DNA of 53,310 nt, taken from positions 1 through 53,310 of the forward strand of contig DJLT01000077.1 of the NCBI GenBank assembly GCA_002435145.1. The letters are read 5' to 3'. The stretch comes from Neptuniibacter sp. UBA6509 (GTDB lineage: Bacteria; Pseudomonadota; Gammaproteobacteria; Pseudomonadales; Balneatricaceae). How positions within the stretch are numbered: position 1 is the first letter of the stretch; every line of letters begins with the position of its first letter. Below, piece by piece: positions 25,884 through 36,192 of the stretch. Made by a program: the position numbers and the translations under genes. The notes beneath the pieces are model-generated. The model made no database searches. It was given only the letters and a program-made list of their open reading frames with translations, and had not been told where the DNA came from.

Positions 25884-25887
25884 ATAG

Positions 25888-25910
25888 AAAGCGCCTAGGG
25901 CGCTTTTTTA
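25888..25910 (+). terminator. Terminator of the rnd-ycgL-ycgN run
   Basis: AAAGCGCC at 25888-25895 and GGCGCTTT at 25899-25906 form a perfect eight-pair stem with a three-base loop, followed by TTTTT. It begins five bases after the ycgN stop. Confidence 0.92.
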
Positions 25911-25972
25911 TTGCATGAGGCTAATTTGCGGAGAAGTTTCTTCTAGCATAAAGTGCATATGATCAGTTGGAG

Positions 25973-27286
25973 ATGAATGTTTTGAGTCAGCCTGATCAGT
26001 TTGACCACCTACCTATACTCGAAAATTTTAATGCGGTTACTGCATTCGATTTTGTACCTGATGTTATCTGGATTTTTGATTTGGATCGGCATGGCTTCTG
26101 GTGGGGCAATACACGAGCGTTAGAATTTTGGGGGCTGGATAACCTTCAAGCACTAATTGATAAAGATCTATCTGCTGATACTGAAGGTGCTCGTAAGCGT
26201 ACAGAGCATACGTTCTATAAAGCCGCTTCGCAGGGGCTAACTTCAGACCCTTGGACAACTTATCCCAACGGTCAGGCTAAAACGCTCCTAATGCGACATA
26301 AAGCCGTGCTTTTAGGTCCAGAACGTCACCGTGGAATTATTGCTTTCATTAGTGAGCCGGTCGATTTAGGTAAGCAGCCTGAACATCTGCTTTTTTCTGA
26401 AGCTATTCGATATACATCTGTGGCCGTAACGAGTTTTGATATGTCGGGTAGACCATTGTTTGAAAATCCTGCAGCGGCCTCGCTCTATGGTTACGTCGAT
26501 GATCAAGAAGGTGGTGTTTCTATTTTTGAGCGTCGTTTTCATGATGGTGCAGAAGGGCTCGAACGTCTTTCGCAGGGGCGAAAGCATGAGGATGGGAAGC
26601 ATGAGCATTTGATGGTTACCAGCAAAGGTGTGAGGCGGCATGTTGTTGATATCCGTACAAGCCGGCATCCGCTTACAGGCGAGTATCTTCTACTAGTTTC
26701 TGAATATGATGTGACGCAGTTACATAACGCGGTGCAGCAAGCTGAAAAGGCAAAAGATCGATTAAACAAACTAGCTCATTATGATGCTTTAACAGGATTG
26801 CCGAGCTTGAGGCTGTGTCGTGACCGTATGGAGCAGCTTATCGCTCGATCGCAGCGTGAGCGGAAGTCAGCGGTCATAATGTTTGTTGATTTGGATGGTT
26901 TTAAATCAGTAAATGATAATTTTGGCCATGATGCTGGAGATCAGGTGTTGATCGAATCCGGCAAGCGTTTAGTAGAGCAGATCAGAGCTGTTGATACTGT
27001 AGGGCGCATAGGAGGGGATGAATTTATTATTCTGATGTCTGATATTAGCTCTATAGCGGATGCTGAATCTGTGGCGGCTAAGATTATATCTGCAATGGAT
27101 GAGTCTTTTGTGATTACTGACATTCGGGATAAGTCTCAGAGTGTACAAATCAGCAGTAGCATAGGCATTTCATTGCTGGATATTGAGGGGCCCTTTAAGG
27201 ATGCTGAGCAGCTATTACGCGAGGCTGACCATGCAATGTATAAAGTAAAGCGAAGTGGAAAGCGAGGCTATCATTTCGCGCGTTAG
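25973..27286 (+). CDS. PAS-domain diguanylate cyclase, soluble
   Basis: A 437-aa cytoplasmic protein with no membrane helices. Two PAS-like regions (about 20-125 and 140-255) precede a coiled linker and a GGDEF domain with the motif at 347-351 (GRIGGDEF) and an intact RAVD inhibitory site. It should make cyclic di-GMP in response to an internal cue. The ATG at 25973 is used; a TTG at 25982 has GGAG nine bases upstream and may be the true start. It lies between ycgN and a short relic of ycgN, so it may have entered this locus by duplication or insertion. Confidence 0.92.
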   Translation: MNVLSQPDQFDHLPILENFNAVTAFDFVPDVIWIFDLDRHGFWWGNTRALEFWGLDNLQALIDKDLSADTEGARKRTEHTFYKAASQGLTSDPWTTYPNGQAKTLLMRHKAVLLGPERHRGIIAFISEPVDLGKQPEHLLFSEAIRYTSVAVTSFDMSGRPLFENPAAASLYGYVDDQEGGVSIFERRFHDGAEGLERLSQGRKHEDGKHEHLMVTSKGVRRHVVDIRTSRHPLTGEYLLLVSEYDVTQLHNAVQQAEKAKDRLNKLAHYDALTGLPSLRLCRDRMEQLIARSQRERKSAVIMFVDLDGFKSVNDNFGHDAGDQVLIESGKRLVEQIRAVDTVGRIGGDEFIILMSDISSIADAESVAAKIISAMDESFVITDIRDKSQSVQISSSIGISLLDIEGPFKDAEQLLREADHAMYKVKRSGKRGYHFAR

Positions 27287-27463
27287 TGTCTAAGCAATAT
27301 GCGATCAAAGATTAGTAAATCTAAATTTAAGAGTGCTAATTGTCATTATCAGAAGCCCTATATTTGGCGGTAATTTGTATTCTCTTAAACTTTGGATCTT
27401 CTTGCATAATTCAATGTGAAGAGTATTTCCTGTCAGTTCCTGAGAATTTAATACCGGCTTTAA

Positions 27464-27535
27464 GTACTTAGCGAGTATGAGGTGAAAGATAATGATATTG
27501 ATGGTGAGGGTTTTGCCGATTACGTTATAGAGTAA
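27464..27535 (+). pseudogene. Fragment of a second ycgN copy
   Basis: These 72 bases encode VLSEYEVKDNDIDGEG then FADYVIE and a stop, matching the C terminus of YcgN (VLSWYEVKDNEIDEED, FVDYVIE). The nucleotide match is 61 of 73 with no gaps, counting one base before the frame. A TAA directly upstream ends the frame, and nothing further upstream resembles ycgN, so only the 3' end survives. The rest of the interval 27287-27696 holds no gene I can support. Confidence 0.85.
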
Positions 27536-27696
27536 CAAGTTTAAAATATCTCCTTTCTTTGTTTGAATGTATTCCTAGGTTTTATTTTTCAATTTTATTT
27601 ACAGCTGCAAACAATGCAGCTATGTTCAATAGATAGAGGGATTTTTTAGTGAAAGGGATAGTTTTTTCTGCTTGTTGTTAGGCTTCACGGCCTAAG

Positions 27697-30600
27697 GTGC
27701 TTTGTTTGAATAAAAATACGCTCCCACAAGGTGCTGCAGCCTTTGGTATGAGGGGTAAGTTAGTTCTTCTCTTTGTCTTAATAAAAGTTTTTCCTCTCAT
27801 TCTCATCGCTTGGGTGGCTTGGAACCAGTCATCTAAACTAGCTGAAATGCTAGGGTTTAGGTATGAAAGTTTAGCGGAGCTTTCTCGTGAGAGTTTGTCA
27901 GAGACAGGAGAACTAGCTGTTAATGATGCTGTGAAGGCACTTGATGAGAGAGCGCGTAACGAAATAGAACGTATAACAACGGATACGGCCAAATCTATAG
28001 CTCGTTTTTTGCATGCACGTGATCAAGATATTAGATTAGCCGCTGCATTAGTGCCTGATGAAGCTACCTATCAGACTTTTATTGCACATCGTCAATCTAA
28101 GCTAATGAACAGGGCTGATTGGGAGTTAAAGCCTGATGGTAGTGGTTGGGTCACTAAAGATAATAAGCAGCCAGGTGTTCCGGTTGTTTCATCGTTAGAA
28201 GCTAATGCTAAATCTTTCCATTCTTACCCTGCTGATACTAATGTCGACTTAAAAGATTCCTCGTTATATTTGGAGATGACCTTTATTGATTTGGAGGGCG
28301 TAGAGCGTTTAAAAGTCGTCAAATCTGAGCTTTTCACATCTGAGCTTAAAGATATCTCTGTAAAAGAAAATACCTTCATCAAAGCTGAATCTTATTTCCC
28401 TGCATTAAAAAAACTTAAGCCAGGCGATATCTATGTCTCTGATGTAATTGGGGCTTATGTTCCTTCTAGGATTATCGGGAAATATACACCTAAATCAGCT
28501 AAAAAAGCTGGCATTGAATTTGAGCCAGAAAAAGGGGCTTATGCGGGTAAAGAGAACCCCCTAGGAAGGCGCTTTCAGGGCATTATTCGTTGGGCAATGC
28601 CTGTGACCCGTAATGGTGTGAAGGTGGGTTATGTATCTTTGGCGCTGGATCATCGCCATGTGATGGCTTTTACCGATCATATAATGCCTACGGAGCAGCG
28701 GTATACGAATACGCCTGATGCTTCGGAGGGTAATTATGCGTTTATCTGGGATTATAAAGGCCGGAATATCGCTCATCCTAGGCACTATTTTATTGTGGGG
28801 TATGACCCTGAAACAGGGCAGCCGCAGGTCCCTTGGCTAGAGCAAAGTGTCTATGATGATTGGCAAGCTTCGGGCCTTTCTTATGCAGAATTTGAGCAGC
28901 AAGCAGCTACTTTTCGTGATCAAAGCTTAGAGCGTAAACCAGCTAAAGATTTAATGAAAACCGGGAATCGTGCTTTAGATTGTCGATACTTAAACTTTGC
29001 CCCTCAGTGTACAGGCTGGTTTGATTTGACTGAAAAAGGGGGATCCGGTTCGTTTACCATATATTGGAGCGGCTTATGGAAGCTCACGACAGCAGCCCCA
29101 ATTCCTTATTTTACTGGTCAATATGGAAATAGTGTGAGGGGATTTGGGTTTGTAACGGTTGGAGCTAACGTGAATGATTTTCACTTAGCTGCAGTGGCAT
29201 CCCGAAAAAGAATTGATAATAAGATTGACCTGATTGATGGGAAGATTCAGGAGGAGGCGTTAAAGGGACGATCAGTAATTGTAAGTAATTTGAGAGAGAT
29301 GGCGGAAAGGCTTACCGCTTCTACGTTGTTAATGATTGTGATTGTCATAATTATAGCAACTTGGATAGCATCTTATCTTACGCAAAGAATTACAGCTCTT
29401 ATTGCGGGTATTGCGTTATTTAAGCAGGGTGATAGGCAGTATAGATTTAAAACAACTGAAAAAGATGAGATGGGCTCTTTGGCGAATGCTTTCGATGAGA
29501 TGGCTGATGAGGTGGAGGGTCATCTTGTCCAGTTAGAGGATGAGGTTAAGCACAGGAAGAGTACAGAAGGAGAGTTGCGGCGCGTTCAGGAGGGATTAGA
29601 AGAGAGCGTAGCTGAGCGAACTCAGGAATTACTCGTTCAGATTGAAGAGCGCGTAAAAGCTGAGGAAGTAGTGAGGCATATAGCGCATCATGATGCGCTA
29701 ACAGGTTTGGCAAACAGGCGAGGTTTTCAGGACCAGTTAACTGAAGCATTAAAGCGTGCTGATCGTAATTCTAAGAAAGTCTCTTTAATGTTATTTGACC
29801 TAGATGGCTTTAAAGAGGTGAATGACACTTTAGGTCACGGGGTTGGTGATGAATTGCTTTGTGCTGTGGCTGCTTTACTTGAGGCGAATATTCGTGAGCA
29901 GGATATTGTTGCGCGCTTAGGGGGAGATGAGTTTGCAGTAGTTATGACCGATCTCGATAAGTCTGAGGGTGTTGTGAATACTGTACTGAGAGTGATTGAT
30001 ACTCTAAGTCAGCCTATACCGTTATCTGGTCATATGATTCGTACAGGGACAAGTGTTGGGATAACAGTGTACCCGGAAGATTCGGGTGACCCTGAGCAGC
30101 TTATGTTACATGCAGATTTAGCCATGTATCAAGCCAAGGAGAGTGGCGGGCAATGCTATAAGTTTTTTGAATGTCTTATGCATGACGATATCGTATTAAA
30201 GAAAAAAATAGAAAATGATCTGCATAGGGCAATACAAGAAGGTGAATTTTGTCTCTATTTCCAGCCTAGATATGACTATCAGTCATCAAAAGTTGAAGGT
30301 GTAGAAGCCTTGATACGCTGGAATCATCCAGAAAAAGGGGTGTTGTTACCGGGTGAGTTTTTACCTGTAGCGCAGCGATCAGGTTTACTACCTAGTATCG
30401 AGCGCTGGGTAATATATGAGGCATGCCATAAGGCGCTTAAATGGCAGTCATTAGGATTAAGTTTTGGTCGTGTGGCTATAAATGTATGCGCGACGGAGCT
30501 TCAGCAACCGGATTTTTATGATCGTGTTAAAGATGTTTTGGATCGATCAGGTCTAGAGCCCTCATTGTTTGAAATCGAGATTACAGAGCGTGCATTAATT

Positions 30601-30960
30601 GGTCATTATGGTGATGTTGTAAGTAATTTACAGAAACTGCGTGAGTTGAATGTTAGTGTGGCACTGGATGATCTAGGAGCTGAGCATTCGTCGTTGCAGC
30701 GTTTAATTGAGTGCCCTATAGATGTCATAAAAATAGATCGATTTTTTGTTGAACGTATAGGAGAGGTTAAATCTGAGGCTGTAATTGCTGCCTTGCTCAC
30801 TATGGCTAAAGCGACAGGTATACGTGTGGTTGCTGAAGGTGTCGAAACGGATAAGCAGTTAGATTTCTTATGTCGTTCTGATTGTGCGGTTATTCAGGGG
30901 TACTTGCACGCGAAGCCAATGCCTTCTGATGAACTTGAAGACTATTTGGCAAAGAATTAA
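27697..30960 (+). CDS. Membrane sensor GGDEF-EAL protein with large periplasmic region
   Basis: A 1087-aa dual-domain cyclic di-GMP protein. A membrane helix (about 22-40) is followed by some 500 periplasmic residues of Cache-like type, a second helix (about 547-570), a HAMP domain, a coiled coil, GGDEF (motif 742-746, REQD inhibitory site intact) and EAL (motif EAL 870-872). EAL metal and catalytic residues are kept (EITE, DD, IKID, VAEGVET), but the usual DDFGTGYSSL loop is changed to DDLGAEHSSL, which may reduce phosphodiesterase activity or dimer control. The GTG at 27697, a TTG at 27706 with TAAGG upstream, and an ATG at 27748 are all possible starts. Confidence 0.92.
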   Translation: MLCLNKNTLPQGAAAFGMRGKLVLLFVLIKVFPLILIAWVAWNQSSKLAEMLGFRYESLAELSRESLSETGELAVNDAVKALDERARNEIERITTDTAKSIARFLHARDQDIRLAAALVPDEATYQTFIAHRQSKLMNRADWELKPDGSGWVTKDNKQPGVPVVSSLEANAKSFHSYPADTNVDLKDSSLYLEMTFIDLEGVERLKVVKSELFTSELKDISVKENTFIKAESYFPALKKLKPGDIYVSDVIGAYVPSRIIGKYTPKSAKKAGIEFEPEKGAYAGKENPLGRRFQGIIRWAMPVTRNGVKVGYVSLALDHRHVMAFTDHIMPTEQRYTNTPDASEGNYAFIWDYKGRNIAHPRHYFIVGYDPETGQPQVPWLEQSVYDDWQASGLSYAEFEQQAATFRDQSLERKPAKDLMKTGNRALDCRYLNFAPQCTGWFDLTEKGGSGSFTIYWSGLWKLTTAAPIPYFTGQYGNSVRGFGFVTVGANVNDFHLAAVASRKRIDNKIDLIDGKIQEEALKGRSVIVSNLREMAERLTASTLLMIVIVIIIATWIASYLTQRITALIAGIALFKQGDRQYRFKTTEKDEMGSLANAFDEMADEVEGHLVQLEDEVKHRKSTEGELRRVQEGLEESVAERTQELLVQIEERVKAEEVVRHIAHHDALTGLANRRGFQDQLTEALKRADRNSKKVSLMLFDLDGFKEVNDTLGHGVGDELLCAVAALLEANIREQDIVARLGGDEFAVVMTDLDKSEGVVNTVLRVIDTLSQPIPLSGHMIRTGTSVGITVYPEDSGDPEQLMLHADLAMYQAKESGGQCYKFFECLMHDDIVLKKKIENDLHRAIQEGEFCLYFQPRYDYQSSKVEGVEALIRWNHPEKGVLLPGEFLPVAQRSGLLPSIERWVIYEACHKALKWQSLGLSFGRVAINVCATELQQPDFYDRVKDVLDRSGLEPSLFEIEITERALIGHYGDVVSNLQKLRELNVSVALDDLGAEHSSLQRLIECPIDVIKIDRFFVERIGEVKSEAVIAALLTMAKATGIRVVAEGVETDKQLDFLCRSDCAVIQGYLHAKPMPSDELEDYLAKN

Positions 30961-31007
30961 CTTTAGGAGCAAGCAAATTCGCTTTTTGACGTTGCTAGTG
31001 GAATTGT

Positions 31008-34000
31008 TTATCCACCGCTATTATCGAGCTTTAATTCAGCGGTGGAGTGAGAACATGCTGTTACCTTAACTTCTAGAATGCTCTCGTCGGATGGTATTAG
31101 CAGTGCCGCTATTTTTTCAGCGCTAAGGGGTTTGTGAAAGAAATAGCCTTGGAAAACTTCACAGCCAAGTTGGAGTAAAGTGTTTAATTGTTCCTTGGTT
31201 TCAACACCTTCTGCGATGGTATCTAAATTTAGGTTTTTGGCTAGATTGATTATGGTGGCGCATATTTCACTATCTTCTTCTTTACTATCACACTCTTCAA
31301 TAAAGGATTGGTCTATTTTTAGAATGTCTAAAGGTAACCTTTTTAGGTAGTTTAAGGAGGAATAGCCTGTCCCAAAATCATCGATAGATATACTGATATC
31401 TAGTGCTTTTAATTCTTCGAGTACTTTTATACAGCTTTCTATATCTTGTATTAATACTCCCTCAGTTATCTCTATCTCTAGTAATGTTCCAGAAATTGAG
31501 TAAAGGGTAAGCTGCTGCTTTATGAAGGGTAGAAGCTCATCGGATATCAGGTGTTTTCCTGAAATGTTAACAGCAACAGGCACTGGTGTTAGTCCTTGAG
31601 CCATCCATTGATGAAGCTGATTCAAGGCTTGGTTTATGACGACCTCACCTAATTGGATAATAAGATTGCTCTCTTCTGCAATAGGGATGAATTCTGCTGG
31701 TGGTATTAGCCCTTTTTCAGGGTGCTGCCAGCGAATTAAGGCTTCAAGGGCGATGACATTTTCTTGGCTACGGAATACCTTTGGCTGGTAGACAAGATGA
31801 AACTGTTGTTCAGCAATGCCAATTTTCATTAAACGTTCATAATTGATCGCTTTTGTAGCATTTTCAGCCATGTAGGGTTGAAAGATTTGATAGTTGTCTC
31901 GGCCGTTTTCTTTTGCGGTATACATCGCTATATCAGCTTCTTGGATAAGGTTGTCGGTTTCAACCTTTCCGTTAACTGATAGTGAAATTCCTATGCTAGT
32001 GGGGATATTAAATTGCTTTTGGCTAATCTCCACAGGCATTCTCATAATCTCCAAAATATTCCTGGCTTTGTTGCTTATTATCTCGTTATTGATCTCTCCT
32101 TTTATAACGACAACAAATTCGTCACCACCCCAGCGTGCGATGAGGTCCTCTGTTCTAGATACCTTAGTTAATCTGTTAGCAACTTCGCATAAAAGCTCGT
32201 CTCCTGCTTTGTGCCCGAGCGTATCATTAATCTTTTTAAACTTATCTAGATCTAGGAAAAACAGAGCGACGGTTTCACTATGTAATTTCGCCATACGTAT
32301 CGCTTCTGATAGGGATTTCATCATAAACGTACGATTAGATAAACTCGTTAAAGGGTCTTTATAAGCAAGAAATTTAAGTCGTGATTGAAGCTTTTGTTCA
32401 CGGGTAACATCACGAATATGTAATGTGAATTCTATAGGAGCATCATCCTTCATGCGTGTACTGGTTATAGTGACTTCAGCAGGGAAAGGGTGAGCAGATA
32501 TACGCTTAATTTGTATCGCATTGCGTCTATCTAGAAGAAGACCACTAGCCGAGCTGAACGAGTGGCGTAAGCTGTATTCGACAGACTGTCTATCGTCATC
32601 AAGTACAAAATATTGAGTGAATTTTTTTCCAACGACCTGCTTTTTTAAGCACCCTAAAGTACGTTCAGCCGAAGGGTTAAACTCGATGATTTTGCCTTCC
32701 CAATCGATTGATATAATACAATCCATAGACGAATCAAGAATAGCACTTTTGCGCTTCTCGCTGGCTTGAAACTGATCAATTGCAAAGTCTTTTTGTGACA
32801 TCTCATGGTTAATACGCGTTATAACCTGATTGTATTTTTGTGCGATTTGCCCCACTTCTGTAAAGGGTTCTTCATTTACGGGGGAGGTGAAATTACCTAA
32901 GTTTTGTTGTTGCTCCATCTCTCCTAGTAGATCGATCAGTTCTGTCGAAGCACGGTGCTCGGCGATATTCAGTCCCTGTTTTTCATCCTCTTCAGATACT
33001 CTTAAAGGGACAAAGCTATTTACAATACGCAGTAAAATATAGCTGATAGTAAAGCTATAAAGGCCAATAGAAATGATACCTGTAAGTTGACTAATCAGTT
33101 GCTGGGAAGAGGTTAAACCCGTATCTAACTGTTCAGGATTAGCAAAGAATGCGACGGCTAAAGTTCCCCAGATACCGGCCATAAGATGTGCGGGTATAAC
33201 CGCGAGAGCATCATCTATACGCTTTCTTTCCAGCCACAGTGTTCCGTAATACACTACTATGCCGGATACCATGCCGATAAAAGCTGCTGATAAAGGAGAG
33301 ACCGCATAGCAAGAGGCTGTGATGCCTACTAAGCCTGCAATAATACCATTAAGGATGTAACCAACATCGATAAAGCGTTTATCAAAATAATGTAAGCAGG
33401 ATGCAATGAGCCCTCCCCAGATAGCTGCAAGGAAGGTGTTTAGTAAGATTTTAGGAACTTGGTCATTGATCTGTAATACGCTGCCACCATTAAAGCCAAA
33501 CCAGCCAAACCATATTAAAAGTGTACCCATAGTTGCCATAGGTAGGTTGCTACCAGATGGAAACCTGCTTCTGCGATCATAGCGACCTAAGCGGGGACCT
33601 ATAATCAAAACGGCTGCTAAAGCCACCCATCCGCCTACAGAATGAACAACAGTGGAGCCTGCAAAATCTATAAAACCAATGGATTCTAACCAGCCTTGTT
33701 GCTCGCCTTGGTAAATGCTTGCCCATGCCCAATGTCCAGTAATGGGATAAATCACTACGCTGAGTATTGCTGTGACATATATGTACCCCATAAAGGTCAT
33801 TCTTTCTGCCGTTGCACCAGAAGTGAGCGTTGCGGCAGTACTACAGAACATCATTTGAAATAAGAAAAAGCATATTTCATAGGCTGAATTATCTAAGCCA
33901 AAGAGAAACTTATCACCACCTATAAGCCCAAATTGACTATTACCGAACATTAGTCCGAAGCCTAATAACCAGAAGAGAGATGTTGAAAGGATAAAGTCTG

Positions 34001-34127
34001 CAATGTTTTTAGCTGCAACGTTAATGCTGTTCTTACTGCGTGTGCGGCCACTTTCAAGGCACAAAAAACCTGCTTGCATCAGGAATACCAGCAGAGCAGA
34101 TACAATTAGCCACAAATTATTAAGCAT
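31008..34127 (-). CDS. Ammonium-transporter-domain PAS-GGDEF-EAL fusion
   Basis: A 1039-aa fusion. Residues 1 to about 395 are an Amt/Rh ammonium transporter domain of eleven helices; the twin histidines of the pore are present at His162 (STVVHSVGG) and His314 (PAHLMAGIWG), and the DFAGSTVVH motif keeps the conserved Asp. A linker, a PAS domain (about 450-570), GGDEF (motif 667-671 with intact RTED site) and EAL (motif 795-797, DDFGTGYSSL intact) follow. It probably reports ammonium availability or flux as cyclic di-GMP change. Start: ATG at 34127 with GAGGAG. No glnK gene accompanies it. Confidence 0.95.
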   Translation of the reverse strand: MLNNLWLIVSALLVFLMQAGFLCLESGRTRSKNSINVAAKNIADFILSTSLFWLLGFGLMFGNSQFGLIGGDKFLFGLDNSAYEICFFLFQMMFCSTAATLTSGATAERMTFMGYIYVTAILSVVIYPITGHWAWASIYQGEQQGWLESIGFIDFAGSTVVHSVGGWVALAAVLIIGPRLGRYDRRSRFPSGSNLPMATMGTLLIWFGWFGFNGGSVLQINDQVPKILLNTFLAAIWGGLIASCLHYFDKRFIDVGYILNGIIAGLVGITASCYAVSPLSAAFIGMVSGIVVYYGTLWLERKRIDDALAVIPAHLMAGIWGTLAVAFFANPEQLDTGLTSSQQLISQLTGIISIGLYSFTISYILLRIVNSFVPLRVSEEDEKQGLNIAEHRASTELIDLLGEMEQQQNLGNFTSPVNEEPFTEVGQIAQKYNQVITRINHEMSQKDFAIDQFQASEKRKSAILDSSMDCIISIDWEGKIIEFNPSAERTLGCLKKQVVGKKFTQYFVLDDDRQSVEYSLRHSFSSASGLLLDRRNAIQIKRISAHPFPAEVTITSTRMKDDAPIEFTLHIRDVTREQKLQSRLKFLAYKDPLTSLSNRTFMMKSLSEAIRMAKLHSETVALFFLDLDKFKKINDTLGHKAGDELLCEVANRLTKVSRTEDLIARWGGDEFVVVIKGEINNEIISNKARNILEIMRMPVEISQKQFNIPTSIGISLSVNGKVETDNLIQEADIAMYTAKENGRDNYQIFQPYMAENATKAINYERLMKIGIAEQQFHLVYQPKVFRSQENVIALEALIRWQHPEKGLIPPAEFIPIAEESNLIIQLGEVVINQALNQLHQWMAQGLTPVPVAVNISGKHLISDELLPFIKQQLTLYSISGTLLEIEITEGVLIQDIESCIKVLEELKALDISISIDDFGTGYSSLNYLKRLPLDILKIDQSFIEECDSKEEDSEICATIINLAKNLNLDTIAEGVETKEQLNTLLQLGCEVFQGYFFHKPLSAEKIAALLIPSDESILEVKVTACSHSTAELKLDNSGG

Positions 34128-34294
34128 TTCTGTTACTCCTCAAGTGCAAGGTGGGTGAGCTTTTAGAAATGTACGCTCTAAACCTCGGTTTTTTGAGGTG
34201 ACGACTAGTATGTGCAATGCAAAAAGCATGCCTTGGATTGGTATGGTCGTTATTTTGCTTTTTGTGCGAGGAGGGATGGGGCAAGGTTGGCCAA

Positions 34295-34330
34295 AAAAAA
34301 CCGCAAACAGTTAACTGCTTGCGGTTTTTT
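34295..34330. terminator. Terminator downstream of rpsA
   Basis: AAAAAACCGCAA at 34295-34306 pairs with TTGCGGTTTTTT at 34319-34330; the loop contains CAGTTAACTG, itself able to pair. A and T runs on both sides make it bidirectional, but its natural role is to end rpsA transcription, whose stop is about 30 bases away. Confidence 0.93.
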
Positions 34331-34358
34331 GTATTAAGCCCTAAGGCTTAAAAATATT

Positions 34359-36038
34359 TTACTTCTGGTTGTCTAGCTGAGCTTTGATTAGGTCACCAAT
34401 TGTAGTTGGGCCTGATACTTCAACTTCAGCGTTGCGTACAGCAGAGATAGCTGCTTTTTCTTCAGCCTGTTCTTTCGCTTTGATAGACAGGTTGATTACG
34501 CGGTTGCGACGATCCATAGTGATGATCTTAGCTTCAACAGCATCACCAACGTTCAATACTGTAGATGCATCATCGATACGGTCAACAGAGATCTCAGATA
34601 CTTTCAGAGTACCTTCGATACCTTCAGCAAGCTCGATGATAGCCGCTTTAGCTTCAACGGAAAGTACTTTACCGTTTACGATAGCGCCTTTGTCGTTTGC
34701 TGCAGCGTATTCAGCGAAAGGATCGCTTTCAAGCTGTTTGATACCAAGAGAGATACGCTCTTTCTCTGCATCGATAGAAAGGATAACTGCTTCAACTTCT
34801 TCGCCTTTCTTGAACTGGCGTAGAGCTGCTTCAGCATCAGCTTCCCAAGTGATGTCAGACATGTGAACTAGGCCGTCAAGCTCGTCCTGTAGACCAACGA
34901 AGATACCAAAGTCAGTGATAGTTTTGATAGTACCAGTAACTTTGTCGTTCGCAGCAAACTGCTCAGCGAAAGTAACCCAAGGATTAGCAGTACACTGCTT
35001 GATACCAAGAGAAATACGACGACGCTCTTCGTCAACATCAAGAATCATAACTTCCACTTCATCACCAATGTTTACAACTTTTGATGGGTGGATGTTTTTG
35101 TTAGTCCAAGACATTTCAGAAACGTGTACTAGACCTTCTACGCCGTCTTCAATAGAAGCGAAGCAACCGTAGTCTGTAAGGTTAGTGATACGAGCCTGGC
35201 ACTTAGCACCAGATGGGTAACGCTCTTTGATAAGCGCCCATGGGTCCATAGATAGCTGCTTAAGACCAAGAGAGATACGACCAGATTCTTTGTCGAACTT
35301 GATGATCTTAACTGTGATTTCATCACCTGGGTTCAGCATCTCAGATGGGTGAGAAATACGCTTCCACGCCATGTCAGTGATGTGAAGTAGGCCGTCAACG
35401 CCGCCTAGATCGATGAATGCACCGTAGTTAGTTAGGTTCTTAACGAAACCTTTAACTTCCTGACCTTCTTCCAGAGTAGCTAGCAACTCATCGCGTTGAG
35501 CGCTGTTAGCTTCCTGTAGAACCGCACGGCGAGAAACAACAATGTTGTTACGCTTAGGATCTAGTTTGATCAGTTTGAATTCAAGCTCTTTACCTTCCAG
35601 GTGATCAACATCACGTACTGGACGAACATCAACCAAAGAACCAGGTAGGAAGCCCTGGATATTGTTGATGCTAACAGTGAAGCCGCCTTTAACTTTGCCG
35701 CTGATGTAACCTTTAACAGTTTCTTCAGCTTCAAATTTAGTCTGCAGAACTTCCCAAGCTTCAGCGCGTTTCGCTTTTTCACGAGACAGACGAGTCTCAC
35801 CAAAGCCATCTTCAACCGCTTCTAGTGCAACTTTAACGTCGTCACCGATTTTGATTTCTAGTTCGTTAGCATCGTTAAGGAACTGAGAACGCGGGATGAT
35901 TGCTTCAGATTTAAGACCAGCATGTACAGTAACCCAGTCGCTGTCGATATCGACAACTTCACCAATTACAAGTTTACCTGGAGTCATGTCTAGTGATTGA
36001 AGGGATTCTTCAAACAGATCAGCAAAGCTTTCGCTCAT
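34359..36038 (-). CDS. rpsA: 30S ribosomal protein S1
   Basis: A 559-aa protein of six S1 (OB-fold) repeats that holds mRNA on the 30S subunit. Repeat marks [40 protein letters not shown] and [16 protein letters not shown] are clear. The start is the ATG at 36038 ([13 protein letters not shown]), preceded by AGGA; the longer frame from 36074 is not natural. Codon use is that of a highly expressed gene. In most gammaproteobacteria rpsA lies between cmk and ihfB; here it stands alone next to a sensor fusion gene and a hypothetical gene. Confidence 0.98.
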   Translation of the reverse strand: MSESFADLFEESLQSLDMTPGKLVIGEVVDIDSDWVTVHAGLKSEAIIPRSQFLNDANELEIKIGDDVKVALEAVEDGFGETRLSREKAKRAEAWEVLQTKFEAEETVKGYISGKVKGGFTVSINNIQGFLPGSLVDVRPVRDVDHLEGKELEFKLIKLDPKRNNIVVSRRAVLQEANSAQRDELLATLEEGQEVKGFVKNLTNYGAFIDLGGVDGLLHITDMAWKRISHPSEMLNPGDEITVKIIKFDKESGRISLGLKQLSMDPWALIKERYPSGAKCQARITNLTDYGCFASIEDGVEGLVHVSEMSWTNKNIHPSKVVNIGDEVEVMILDVDEERRRISLGIKQCTANPWVTFAEQFAANDKVTGTIKTITDFGIFVGLQDELDGLVHMSDITWEADAEAALRQFKKGEEVEAVILSIDAEKERISLGIKQLESDPFAEYAAANDKGAIVNGKVLSVEAKAAIIELAEGIEGTLKVSEISVDRIDDASTVLNVGDAVEAKIITMDRRNRVINLSIKAKEQAEEKAAISAVRNAEVEVSGPTTIGDLIKAQLDNQK

Positions 36039-36192
36039 TGAAAATGTCCTATAAGTAAGGGCTACATTCCACATTTATGGAAGAGTGGAGAGTGCAGCGC
36101 TTCAGCCTGTAATGCCAGTTTAACAGGGTCAGTTTAAGTAATTTTAAAGAGGGTGTTTTGACTGGCGTAGCACCCAATTCAATATAATTTGA

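Noticed and set aside
31012-31045. Inverted repeat CCACCGCT with AGCGGTGG as a terminator
   Set aside because: No T run follows on either strand, and it overlaps the end of the Amt fusion gene.
31894-32364. 156-aa frame opposite the Amt-GGDEF-EAL gene
   Set aside because: Its codons are the complement of a clear GGDEF domain, so it is a shadow.
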